A stretch of DNA of 64,000 bases from an uncultured Chloroflexota bacterium (GTDB lineage: Bacteria; Chloroflexota; Chloroflexia; Thermomicrobiales; UBA6265), in contig CALGSZ010000130.1 in NCBI GenBank assembly GCA_937901745.1, positions 1 through 64,000 of the forward strand, given 5' to 3'. The position numbers and the translations under genes were made by a program. Position 1 is the first letter of the stretch. The number at the start of each line of letters is the position of its first letter. Below are positions 40,907-49,096 of this stretch, piece after piece. The notes under the pieces are model-generated. The model did not search any database and was not told the DNA's origin. It saw only the letters and a list, made by a program, of their open reading frames with translations.

Positions 40907-42259
40907 GCCCGCGCGGTCAGCGACCCAGCGTCCGCGGCGCGCCGCCTGCTCGCCGCCGTACGCCTCATCGAGCACCTCGACGATATGGCGGACCGGCATG
41001 CGGTTGCCCTTGCGGTCCAGGCACGCCCGGAGCTGCATCGCGCAGCCGGGATTTGCCGTGATCACCTCCTGCGCGTCGGTCGCGAGGATGTTTTGCGCCT
41101 TGCGATCGCCCAGGTCGTTCGCCATCTCGCGCCGGATCAGGTTGTAGATGCCGGCGCTGCCGCAGCAGAGGGACGACTCACGCATCTCCTTCAGCTGCAG
41201 CCCCGGAATGGATTTCAGCAGCTTGCGCGGCTGCTCAGTGATCCGCTGCGCGTGCGCCAGGTGGCACGGCTCCTGATAGGTAACCGTGCGCTCGAGACGG
41301 CGCGGCGGCTCCTGGAGCGGGCGCTTCGCCAGATATTCCGTCACGTCGTGGATGCGCTCGCTGAACTTCTTGGCCCGCTCCGCGTATTCGGGATCGTCCT
41401 TCAGCAGGTAGCTGTATTCCTTCAGTGCCGCGCCGCAACCCGCCGCCGTCACGATGATCGGATCATCCCCGGTCGCCTCGAACGCTTCGATGTTCCGGCG
41501 AGCCAACCGGCGCGCCTCCTCCATCATCCCGCTGTGGACATGCAGCGCGCCGCAGCACCCCTGCCCAACCGGCACATCAACCGCGTTGCCATTGTGGGCG
41601 AGGACACGGGCAGCCGCGCGATTCGTATCAGCGAAGACGGTCCCCATCACGCAGCCGTTGAAGAGCTGGACCGCGGCGGCCGGTCGCTGCGGACGCCACC
41701 GCTCCGTGCCGGGGATCAGGAACCGGCGCGAAATGTGCGGCGTCATCGCCTCGACCTCGGCCAGCCCCATCACGCGCAGCACGCCAGTGCGCCGCGCCAG
41801 CGTCTGCAGGCCCGTCCGCTGGTACAGCCGGATCGCGCCGACCACGCCACGCAGGCGAGAGAGATCATCGAACAACCAGCCGAGCGCGACCTTGCGCACT
41901 GCCCGCTGCCACAACGGCCGTGGCCGGTGCTGCTCGAGCTGCGCGCGGGACGCCTCGACCAGCGGCCCGTAGTGGACGCCAGAAGGACAGACCGCTTCGC
42001 ACGCCCTGCAGTTCAGGCACTGGTACATCTGCTCGTCGAAGACCGGATCGAGCAGATTGAGCCGCCCCTCCGCGACCGCGTTCATCAGCCAGAGCCGGCC
42101 GCGCGGCGAGGACATCTCTTGCCCGGTCATCCGGTACGTCGGGCACGAGGACAGGCACATGCCGCAATGGACGCAGGCACGCAGTAGCTCGGGCTCCGGC
42201 ACATCCGTCCCCGAAAACCCGCCCAACCGGCGCAGATCGGCTTCCTCCGCAACGACCAT
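40892..42259 (-). CDS. glcF: Glycolate oxidase iron-sulfur subunit (GlcF-like)
   Basis: A 455-residue electron-transfer subunit. Two cluster-binding motifs are near the N-terminus: CVHCGMCLSSCPTYR (about 28-42) and CLNCRACEAVCPSG (about 83-96), for [4Fe-4S] clusters. CCG domains lie in the C-terminal half: VGQGCCGALHVHSG and SLCCGSAGIYN. It passes electrons from the flavoprotein to the quinone pool or another acceptor. An AGAGG lies about 9 nt before the ATG at 42259; a longer GTG start at 42304 has no such site. It is the last gene of glcD-glcE-glcF. Confidence 0.92.
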   Translation of the reverse strand: MVVAEEADLRRLGGFSGTDVPEPELLRACVHCGMCLSSCPTYRMTGQEMSSPRGRLWLMNAVAEGRLNLLDPVFDEQMYQCLNCRACEAVCPSGVHYGPLVEASRAQLEQHRPRPLWQRAVRKVALGWLFDDLSRLRGVVGAIRLYQRTGLQTLARRTGVLRVMGLAEVEAMTPHISRRFLIPGTERWRPQRPAAAVQLFNGCVMGTVFADTNRAAARVLAHNGNAVDVPVGQGCCGALHVHSGMMEEARRLARRNIEAFEATGDDPIIVTAAGCGAALKEYSYLLKDDPEYAERAKKFSERIHDVTEYLAKRPLQEPPRRLERTVTYQEPCHLAHAQRITEQPRKLLKSIPGLQLKEMRESSLCCGSAGIYNLIRREMANDLGDRKAQNILATDAQEVITANPGCAMQLRACLDRKGNRMPVRHIVEVLDEAYGGEQAARRGRWVADRAGSEVG

Positions 42260-42306
42260 CTTCGTCCATCCTCTGGCAGACGCCCGCGAAGGCGTCCTCA
42301 CCACGC

Positions 42307-43569
42307 TTAGATCCCGCCGGCAAATCGCCCCGGATTCAGGACCCGCGTTGGATCGAATTCCTGTTTGAGCGCGCGCATGACGTCAAGCGTCGCCGGCGGC
42401 TTCCCCCAGACGTCAATGCCGCGCTTGAACTCCACCGGCGCTCGCATCACCGTCAAATAATCTGTCAGCCCCAAGAGCGACTCGCGCCACTGGTGGAACC
42501 GCGCGACCGTCGCCTCGTCCGCTTCCCCGCCGATCTTGAGCAGCGCCGCGCCAAGTCCTGGCGAGACGTGGATCGCTTCCAGCGGCAGCTCGTGCTCCGT
42601 CGCGAGCTCCGTCGCGCGCGTCAGCACCTCACCCAGCCGCTTCGACACGGTGCCAAGGCGGACGGTGACGCCGCGCTCGTGTCGCGCCAGCGACTCTTCC
42701 TTGATATAGCCGGCCCACCACGCCGCGCTGTCGCCAGCGTCTAGCGTCGTCGCCTCGGCGGCGAGCAGGTCGCTGCACTCGCGCGCGAGCAGCCGAACCG
42801 TCTCCTCCCGCCCCTCGATCCGCGCCGCCAGCAACCAGCGCCCATCCGTCTGAGCGACTTCGAGCGCGGCGGGCCGGACCCGGCTGCCCCGGACTCGGTC
42901 CGCCGCCGCCAACGCACCGGACAGCGTCGCATAGCTCGCCTGAATCGTGCTCTCGAACCGCGGCAGCGGCATCACCTTGAAGTTCGCGGAGACGATCACC
43001 GCCAGTGTGCCGAGCGATCCGTGGTACAGGCGCATCAAGTCGAAGCCCGACACGTTCTTGACCACCATCCCGCCGGCCTTGCTGACTGCCCCAGTCGGGT
43101 GCGCCACGGAGATCCCGATCAGCAGGTCTCGCAGCGTCCCTAGCCCGTACCGTCGCGGACCGGCCAGCGCCGTCGCGATCAACCCGCCGATCGTCGCGCG
43201 CTCCGGCTCCGGCACGTCAATCGGCAGAGTCTGACCGTGCTCGGCGAGTACCGCCTGCACGTCCGCGAACCGAGAGCCAGCGGCGACCGAAAGCGTCAGA
43301 TCGGTCGGCTCATACGCCAAGATGCCCGTCAGCCGCTCCAGCGAGAGCGCTACGTCGAGCCGCTCCGGCGGGTTTCCTAGCGCGAGCGCCGTCCCCCCGC
43401 CGACCGGCGCGACTCCCAGACCACGCTCCGCCGCGTCCGCCAGCGCCTCGGCAACCTCCGTGGGCGTCTGCGGCGTGACGACGGCGGATGGGCACATTCC
43501 ATCAATGACGACCGACGCCGGGTCGCGCGAATCCTGTGCTGGCGAAGGATTAGAACGCGTAGATTCCAT
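42307..43569 (-). CDS. glcE: Glycolate oxidase FAD-binding subunit (GlcE-like)
   Basis: A 420-residue FAD-binding PCMH-type protein, the partner of GlcD. VVTPQTPTEVAEALADA (about 30-46) and GLGVAPVGGGTAL follow the FAD fold, then PERATIGGLIATALAGPRRY (about 122-141) and GAVSKAGGMVVKNVSGFDL, typical of GlcE. Glycolate oxidase oxidises glycolate to glyoxylate. It overlaps the end of glcD by 20 nt and is followed by glcF. Confidence 0.9.
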   Translation of the reverse strand: MESTRSNPSPAQDSRDPASVVIDGMCPSAVVTPQTPTEVAEALADAAERGLGVAPVGGGTALALGNPPERLDVALSLERLTGILAYEPTDLTLSVAAGSRFADVQAVLAEHGQTLPIDVPEPERATIGGLIATALAGPRRYGLGTLRDLLIGISVAHPTGAVSKAGGMVVKNVSGFDLMRLYHGSLGTLAVIVSANFKVMPLPRFESTIQASYATLSGALAAADRVRGSRVRPAALEVAQTDGRWLLAARIEGREETVRLLARECSDLLAAEATTLDAGDSAAWWAGYIKEESLARHERGVTVRLGTVSKRLGEVLTRATELATEHELPLEAIHVSPGLGAALLKIGGEADEATVARFHQWRESLLGLTDYLTVMRAPVEFKRGIDVWGKPPATLDVMRALKQEFDPTRVLNPGRFAGGI

Positions 43570-45010
43570 GCTTCTGTGCCATCGCCTGTAGCCGCAGCGC
43601 CCGGACCTCCCCGCAGACGTATCCCTTCGGGAACACCTTCTCCGGGTTGAACAGACCCCGCGGATCGAAGCTGTTCTTCAGCCCAGCCATCGCGGCCAAG
43701 TCCTCTGCCGTGAAGACGAGCGTCATGTATCCCCGCTTCTCGGTCCCGATCCCGTGCTCGCCGGAGAGGCTGCCGCCCACCTCGACGCAGTACTTGATCA
43801 GCTCCTTGCTGGCCAGCAGGATACGCTCGACATCCCCCTTCTTGTGCCGGTCGAAGAGCATCAGCGGGTGCAGGTTGCCATCGCCCGCGTGGAAGACGTT
43901 CGCGATCCGCAGCCCGAACTCATTGCCAATCTCGCCCACGCGGCGCAGCGTCGCCGGCAGCTTGGTGCGCGGAACGACGGTGTCATGCAGGTAGTAGTTC
44001 GGAGCCAGGCGCCCCATCGCGGCGAGCGCCATCTTCCGCCCTTTCCAGAGCAGCTCGCGCTCCGCCTTCTCACTCGCGACGCGCACCTCTCGCGCGCCGA
44101 CCTCGATGCAGAGTTCGCGCACCTCGGCCGCCGTCGCGGCGACGTCCTCGGCGATGCCGTCCACCTCGATCAGCAGGACCGCGCCCGCGTCCATCGGGTA
44201 GCCAGCGTGGTACGCGGGCTCCACCGCCTGGATCGTCAGGTTGTCCATCATCTCCAGCGCGGCGGGAATGATGCCAGCGCCGATGATCCGCGACACGGCA
44301 TGGGACGCCGAATCAATGTCCGGGAAATCGGCGAGCATGACCGTGACCGCTTCCGGCAGCGGCGTCAGCCGCACCAGCGCCTTGGTCACGATGCCGAGCA
44401 TCCCCTCGGAGCCGACCAGCGCGCCGGTCAGGTCGTATCCCGGCTGCCCGGCGGTCCGCCCGCCGACCCAGACGATGCGCCCGTCCGGCAGGACCACCTC
44501 CAGCCCCAGGATGTGATTTGTTGTCACGCCGTACTTCAGGCAGTGCGGCCCGCCTGAGTTCTCCGCGACATTGCCGCCGATCGTGCAGGCGCGCTGGCTC
44601 GACGGGTCCGGCGCGAAGAAGTACCCGTCCGGCTGGACGGCTTCCGTCAGCTCCAAATTGATGACGCCCGGCTCGACGAGCGCGACGCGATCCTCCCGGT
44701 CGATCTCCAGGATGCGGTTCATCCGCGTCAGCGCGATGATGATGCCCCCGCTCTGCGCGACCGCGCCGCCGGATAGCCCGGTGCCCGCCCCGCGCGGGAC
44801 CACCGGCAACCCTTCGGCGGCCGCCAGCCGCACGACTTCGGCAACTTGCTCCGCCGTCGTCGGCAGCACCACCGCGGTTGGCCGCGCGGTCTCGACCGCC
44901 CCGTCAACCGAGCCGTCGTACTCGTAAACCAGCAGATCAGCCGGCCGGTGGAAGACTCCCCCCGGTCCAACGATCCGCTCTAGTCGCTCAATGATGCTCG
45001 CGCGGTCCAT
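43550..45010 (-). CDS. glcD: Glycolate oxidase FAD-linked subunit (GlcD-like)
   Basis: A 486-residue FAD-linked oxidase of the GlcD/D-lactate dehydrogenase type. The FAD domain has VVPRGAGTGLSGGAVAQSGG (about 70-89), CTIGGNVAENSGGPHCLKYG (about 143-162) and LVGSEGMLGIVTKA, and the C-terminal cap domain includes FHAGDGNLHP and GGSLSGEHGIGTEKRG with the active-site His residues. Substrate could be glycolate or D-lactate. A GGAAGG lies about 10 nt before ATG 45010; an in-frame ATG at 45028 would add six residues. It is the first gene of the glcDEF cluster. Confidence 0.93.
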   Translation of the reverse strand: MDRASIIERLERIVGPGGVFHRPADLLVYEYDGSVDGAVETARPTAVVLPTTAEQVAEVVRLAAAEGLPVVPRGAGTGLSGGAVAQSGGIIIALTRMNRILEIDREDRVALVEPGVINLELTEAVQPDGYFFAPDPSSQRACTIGGNVAENSGGPHCLKYGVTTNHILGLEVVLPDGRIVWVGGRTAGQPGYDLTGALVGSEGMLGIVTKALVRLTPLPEAVTVMLADFPDIDSASHAVSRIIGAGIIPAALEMMDNLTIQAVEPAYHAGYPMDAGAVLLIEVDGIAEDVAATAAEVRELCIEVGAREVRVASEKAERELLWKGRKMALAAMGRLAPNYYLHDTVVPRTKLPATLRRVGEIGNEFGLRIANVFHAGDGNLHPLMLFDRHKKGDVERILLASKELIKYCVEVGGSLSGEHGIGTEKRGYMTLVFTAEDLAAMAGLKNSFDPRGLFNPEKVFPKGYVCGEVRALRLQAMAQKHGIYAF

Positions 45011-45305
45011 GGCCGCCCGTCCTTCCATTACCTACCGCGCCATGAGAACCACAACGCCTCGTCAAGTATCGCCTTCCCCTTCCCGCCCGGCAACAGACGT
45101 GGAGCGCCTGCCCAAGCGCGATAGGTAGCAAAGATGTGGCGGTCGCCCAGCGCGGGATCGTGGCGAGCCAAGCGCCGAGCTCGCCCACCATTCATGCGAG
45201 TCCGACCAGCAGTTTGACGCTCGTGCCATACTGTCAGTAACGCGCCCCGCACGGCGGCCGGTTTGCCCGTCGCGGCCGGCCGGTGGACGAGGGAGAGATC
45301 GAGAA

Positions 45306-45794
45306 ATGTCAGGCGCCGCGGAGCAGCCAACCTACTGGATCATTGTTGGATCGCCCGAGAACTTCCAGCGCACCGCTGAGCTCGGCTTCACCATCCAGGG
45401 CATCAAGTCCCGCCACCGCAAAAAGGCCGAGCGCATGAAGCCCGGTGACAAGATCATCTACTACATCACCGGGAAGAAGGCGTTCGCGGGCATCGCCACG
45501 ATCACCTCGAATTATTTCGAGAGCCACGAGCGGATCTGGCAGAGCGGCGACCCGAAGAAGGCGGCGGAAGATTATCCGTACCGCGTGCGGATCGAGCCAG
45601 ACATCATTCTGACGGAGGAGGCGTTCGTTCCGGCCGAGGGCATCGCCCGTCAGATGGTCTACGTCAGCAAGTGGCCGGCGGAGAACTGGACGCTCGCCTT
45701 CCAAGGCAACGTCCACGAGATCGGCGAGCAGGACTACCTGCTGATCCGCGAGGCGCTCGAAGCCCGGGTGCCAGCGGGCGCCAGCAGTGGATAA
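45306..45794 (+). CDS. EVE domain-containing protein
   Basis: A 162-residue EVE/PUA-like domain protein. Visible hallmarks are YWIIVGSPENFQRT at the start (the usual W.....P), GIKSRHRKKAERMKPGDKII with the base-binding pocket region, and YYITGKKAFAGIATITS. EVE domains bind modified bases (5-methylcytosine and related) and are often found in restriction or RNA-modification contexts; none is nearby. A GAGGGAGAG lies about 9 nt before the ATG. The stop overlaps the start of the ferredoxin-like gene. Confidence 0.88.
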   Translation: MSGAAEQPTYWIIVGSPENFQRTAELGFTIQGIKSRHRKKAERMKPGDKIIYYITGKKAFAGIATITSNYFESHERIWQSGDPKKAAEDYPYRVRIEPDIILTEEAFVPAEGIARQMVYVSKWPAENWTLAFQGNVHEIGEQDYLLIREALEARVPAGASSG

Positions 45795-46146
45795 GCCGCC
45801 AGATAGCTTCGACGATGACTCGCGGCCGGCGAGCTACCGCGTGCATCTCTGCTTCGGCCCGAATTGCACCCCGCGCGGCAGCCGGGCGCTCTTGCCGGTC
45901 CTCATGGACGCGGTGAGGCGAGCTGGCATCGCCGACCGCGTCGAGATTCTGGCGACCACCTGCCGCAACCGGTGCGATGACGGCCCATCCATGAACGTCT
46001 ATCCCGGCCCGGTCTTCTACAACGACCTGGTGCCGGAGGCGATCGAAGAGATCGTGCGCGAGCACCTGGTAGGTGGCCGGCCCGTCGAGCGCTGGCGCTA
46101 CCGGGAGCGAGCGAGAGGGCCGCGAGCCGGATCGAGGCGCCGCTGA
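45787..46146 (+). CDS. Thioredoxin-like (2Fe-2S) ferredoxin
   Basis: A 119-residue ferredoxin of the thioredoxin-fold 2Fe-2S type. The cluster Cys residues appear as CFGPNC (about 21-26) and, after the usual spacing, TTCRNRCDDGPSMNVYPGPVFY (CRNRC at 59-63), where C-x3-C and a GP..VYPGPV loop are diagnostic. The C-terminus is Arg-rich (RERARGPRAGSRRR). The GTG start overlaps the EVE stop by 8 nt, so the two are probably translated together. The redox partner is unknown. Confidence 0.83.
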   Translation: MDKPPDSFDDDSRPASYRVHLCFGPNCTPRGSRALLPVLMDAVRRAGIADRVEILATTCRNRCDDGPSMNVYPGPVFYNDLVPEAIEEIVREHLVGGRPVERWRYRERARGPRAGSRRR

Positions 46147-46176
46147 GCGCGTTACATCAAACGAAGGAGGACGGAG

Positions 46177-46665
46177 GTGGCGACCGTCACGGTCGAGACT
46201 CGGCCTGGGCATCCCTTCGCGATGGACGTTACCGCCCGCGAATTCACGTTCGTCTCGGATGAGCCGTCTCCTGATGGCGAGGATCTTGGTCCATCTCCCT
46301 ACGAGCTGCTGCTCGCCGCCCTCGGCTCGTGCACGGCCATGACGCTGGAGATGTACGCGCGTCGCAAGGGTTGGCCGCTGGAGCGCGTCAACGTTCATCT
46401 GACCTTCGAGCGCGTGCACAGCGAGGACGCCGCCAATAGCGAATCGACGTCTCCTCGCCAACGGATCGAAATTATCACCCGCGACATCGAGCTCATCGGC
46501 CCGCTCGACGACGCCCAGCGGGCCCGCATCATGGAGATCGCGGCGAAGTGCCCGGTGCACCGGACCATCACCGGCTCGCCGCAGATCGTCGATCGGCTCC
46601 GGAAGAGCGAGGACGCGGGCTCCGGCGGGCAAGATGGCGCGGAAGACGCTCGCCTGACCGGCTAG
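46177..46665 (+). CDS. OsmC/Ohr family protein
   Basis: A 162-residue OsmC-like peroxiredoxin fold protein. GPSPYELLLAALGSCTAMTLEMYA holds the first catalytic Cys (about residue 49), and KCPVHRTI the second Cys (about residue 128), as in hydroperoxide-reducing members. The GTG at 46177 follows AGGAGGACGGAG closely. It lies 30 bp after the ferredoxin-like gene, so EVE, ferredoxin and OsmC form one rightward unit ended by the hairpin at 46701-46726. Confidence 0.92.
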   Translation: MATVTVETRPGHPFAMDVTAREFTFVSDEPSPDGEDLGPSPYELLLAALGSCTAMTLEMYARRKGWPLERVNVHLTFERVHSEDAANSESTSPRQRIEIITRDIELIGPLDDAQRARIMEIAAKCPVHRTITGSPQIVDRLRKSEDAGSGGQDGAEDARLTG

Positions 46666-46700
46666 CCAGGCGAGGTAGCGGTCGAAATCTGAGTACACAA

Positions 46701-46726
46701 ACGGCCCGGCGTTGCTGCCGGGCCGT
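46701..46726. terminator. Bidirectional intrinsic terminator
   Basis: ACGGCCCGGC (46701-46710) and GCCGGGCCGT (46717-46726) form a 10-bp stem with a 6-nt loop. The plus strand continues with TTTTC, ending the OsmC unit; the minus strand continues with TTTGTGT, ending tmRNA. Confidence 0.85.
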
Positions 46727-46737
46727 TTTCCTTCCGG

Positions 46738-47094
46738 TGGAGATGGGGGGAGTCGAACCCCCGTCCAGAATCTTCGGTCGATTGTCTCCTACGCGCGTAG
46801 TCGGTGTTTTGTCTGCCGTGCCGCGCCCCCACCGACAGGGTCGCGCCACGGTGAGCCGGACTGTCTTAGACGGTCTCGCTCCGGCGGACTTGACCGTCGC
46901 GCCCCGCCTGGGTGACGCCCGCATCCGGTCCCGGCGGGGAGAGGTCCGGGCGGACGCGCTACCTAGAGGTCAGTGACTTAGGCAGCGAGAGCAAGCTGCT
47001 GATTGCCAGCTACTTTTTTTGCCCATTTTATCGAGGCTGGGCGCCTCGGCACGCAACAATCTGACCTCGGACCCTGTCGAAACCAAACATCCCC
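46738..47094 (-). ncRNA. ssrA: Transfer-messenger RNA (tmRNA)
   Basis: The 5' end GGGGATG (47088-47094) pairs with CATCTCC (46739-46745) as the tRNA-like acceptor stem, with one G-U pair, and the discriminator is A at 46738. The T-arm region GGGGG-TTCGACT-CCCCC precedes the 3' end. In the body, the reading frame GCT GGC AAT CAG CAG CTT GCT CTC GCT GCC TAA encodes the tag AGNQQLALAA, ending at about 46978; the terminal ALAA is the classic proteolysis signal. The RNA rescues stalled ribosomes with SmpB, which is not in this window. The length of about 357 nt is normal. The ends are set by the acceptor pairing. Confidence 0.95.
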
Positions 47095-47108
47095 AAGGTC
47101 ACGACATA

Positions 47109-47114
47109 AGTATA
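47109..47114 (-). promoter_or_regulatory. Possible -10 element of tmRNA
   Basis: TATACT on the minus strand ends 14 nt before the mature 5' end of tmRNA, allowing a short leader removed by RNase P. No clear -35 lies in the G-rich sequence upstream. Confidence 0.3.
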
Positions 47115-47288
47115 CCAACCCCCCCCTGCCCCCGCCACTCTCCTTCACTCCGAACCCCCAACCCCTATCCCCCTCCTCAGCACCCAGCACTCCGCACTCC
47201 CTATACTTCCCCCGGCAACACGCGGCCCGGATGCTCCATCATTCTCCGCGCCGCTCGGGTGAATGAATCCGTTCTGTTCGAGGTGACG

Positions 47289-48062
47289 GTGACTGACGAA
47301 CCGAAACAGCCATCGCCGTCGTTGAGCCTGGTCATTCCCGCGTACAACGAGGCGCTTCGCATTCGATCCACGCTCCAAACTGCTTGGGAATACTTGGAGC
47401 GCCAGCCGTACTCCTCGGAGCTCCTACTGATCGACGACGGCAGCCGCGACGCGACCGCCACCCTGGCCCGCGACTTCGCGGCGAGCCGGCCTGGCATTCG
47501 CGTCCTGACGATCCCGCACGGCGGCAAGGCTGCCGCCGTCCGCGCCGGGATGCTTGCGGCTCGCGGCGACTTGATCGCCTTCTCCGACGCGGACCTCGCG
47601 ACGCCGCTCGAATACCTGGAAACCTTTCGAGAGTCCGCGTTGAACGGCGCCGCTGTCGTCATCGGCTCGCGGGAGGGCGTCGGCGCGCGCCGCATCGGCG
47701 AGCCCGCCTATCGCCACCTGATGGGACGCGTCTTCAATCTGTTTGTCCGCCTCCTCGTCCTGCCTGGCGTGCAGGATACGCAGTGCGGTTTCAAGCTCTT
47801 TCGGCGCGAGGCCGCTCAGCAGATCCTCTCTCGCGCGCGTCTCTATGCCTCACCGGACGATCCCGTGCTCGGCCCCCGCGTCACCGCGTTCGATGTCGAG
47901 CTGCTCGTCATCGCCCGCCGGCTCGGCTACCGCATCGAGTCGGTACCCGTCGTCTGGACCTACGGCACGCAAAGCAAAGTCAACCCCGTCAGCGATACGA
48001 TCACCAATGTCTGGGACGTCCTGCGCGTCAAATGGAACGACTTGCGCGGCCGCTACCGGTGA
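47289..48062 (+). CDS. Glycosyltransferase family 2 (dolichyl-phosphate beta-glucosyltransferase-like)
   Basis: A 257-residue GT-A glycosyltransferase. The family start SLVIPAYNEALRI (about 13-25), LLLIDDGSRDATATLAR (about 45-61), and the metal-binding FSDADLATPLEYLE (DxD type) are present; later RLLVLPGVQDTQCGFKLFRR and DVELLVIARRLGYRIESVPV match Alg5-like members. It would glycosylate polyprenyl phosphate. The frame is open upstream through tmRNA antisense sequence; GAGG 6 nt before GTG 47289 fixes a sensible start. No C-terminal membrane span is visible. Confidence 0.9.
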   Translation: MTDEPKQPSPSLSLVIPAYNEALRIRSTLQTAWEYLERQPYSSELLLIDDGSRDATATLARDFAASRPGIRVLTIPHGGKAAAVRAGMLAARGDLIAFSDADLATPLEYLETFRESALNGAAVVIGSREGVGARRIGEPAYRHLMGRVFNLFVRLLVLPGVQDTQCGFKLFRREAAQQILSRARLYASPDDPVLGPRVTAFDVELLVIARRLGYRIESVPVVWTYGTQSKVNPVSDTITNVWDVLRVKWNDLRGRYR

Positions 48063-48186
48063 CCCCAAGGCACGCGTCGCGGCATCAACACCAATGATTC
48101 CTCCCATTTCCCCATGCCGATCGCGTTCCGGCCCTGCTATCGTGTCGTTAGTAGCGCTCGATTCGTGCCGCGCCTGGAGGTGACGC

Positions 48187-48882
48187 GTGGAAGGTGACAT
48201 GCGGGAGTTTCCGCTCGCGGATATCCTGCAGTTCATCTCGCTCGGATCGCGAACTGGTGTCTTGGAGATCGTCCGCCGCGACTCCGTGTACGGCGTGATC
48301 TTCACTGCCGGTACGATCACCGGCCTGACCGCCGACGGCTGGACACTGGCGCAGGAGCTCAAGGATTCCGACCTCCTGCCGTCCGACGTCCTGACCGGCC
48401 TCCTCGCCACCAACTCCAGCATCGCCGATCTGCGAGCCGCCATCCTCGCCGGCGGCTACATGACCGCCGAGGAGTGGACCGCGTTCGTCTCCCGGCAGGT
48501 CGAGCGTCTCCTCTACGCCCTGTTCGACATTCGCGACGGAAAATTCCGCTTCCGCCAAAACCTGCCCACCAGCGGCGAATGGCTGCCCGTTCGCGTCTCC
48601 GCCGACCGCGCCGTCCTCGAAGGGACTCGCTGGAGCGAGACCTGGGCGCGAGTCGCCGACATCATCCCCTCGCGCCAGACTCGCTTCGAGCGGACGGGCA
48701 GCGTTCCCCGCCAGCCGATCCGGCTCAGCGCCAATCATTGGCGCGTCTTTGTCGCGACCTCCGATCCGGGGAGCGTCGTCCAGATCGCGGCGCGCACGGT
48801 GCTGGCGGAAGTGGAGGTGATCGAAGCGCTGGAGTTCCTCATCGGGCACGGGCTCGTTCGGCGGGTGCCGGATAGCGCCTGA
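48187..48882 (+). CDS. DUF4388 (PATAN-type) domain protein
   Basis: A 231-residue soluble protein. The N-terminal half matches the DUF4388/PATAN domain (MREFPLADILQFISLGSRTG, then VLEIVRRDSVYGVIFTAGTI, residues 5-43), which occurs in regulators of type IV pili and motility. A winged-helix-like C-terminal region (AARTVLAEVEVIEALEFLIG) resembles the DNA-binding-type tail common in these proteins. GGAGG lies 5-6 nt before the GTG start. It precedes the two-component pair by about 200 bp, in the same direction. Its role is unproven here. Confidence 0.78.
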   Translation: MEGDMREFPLADILQFISLGSRTGVLEIVRRDSVYGVIFTAGTITGLTADGWTLAQELKDSDLLPSDVLTGLLATNSSIADLRAAILAGGYMTAEEWTAFVSRQVERLLYALFDIRDGKFRFRQNLPTSGEWLPVRVSADRAVLEGTRWSETWARVADIIPSRQTRFERTGSVPRQPIRLSANHWRVFVATSDPGSVVQIAARTVLAEVEVIEALEFLIGHGLVRRVPDSA

Positions 48883-49096
48883 CCCGCGCCAGTCGAATCG
48901 GGTCAAAGGTTGCGCGGGGCAGGACCGATGGAGGATGATTCAATGTCAGCGGCGATACCTGACCACGAGTGACGGTTGGACCGAAGACTTAGTACATTCG
49001 GGTGAGTCCAAGCCCATCACGTCGCGTGTCTCCCGCGTTACCCTGATTCGAGGAGGCCCGTGCCCCCGGCGGCGCCGACCAAAGCGGAGCGACGTC

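Noticed and set aside
47019..47288. N-terminal extension of the GT2 gene
   Set aside because: This part of the frame is antisense to tmRNA and its promoter region and has a Pro/Ser-rich low-complexity product; the family N-terminus begins near 47289.
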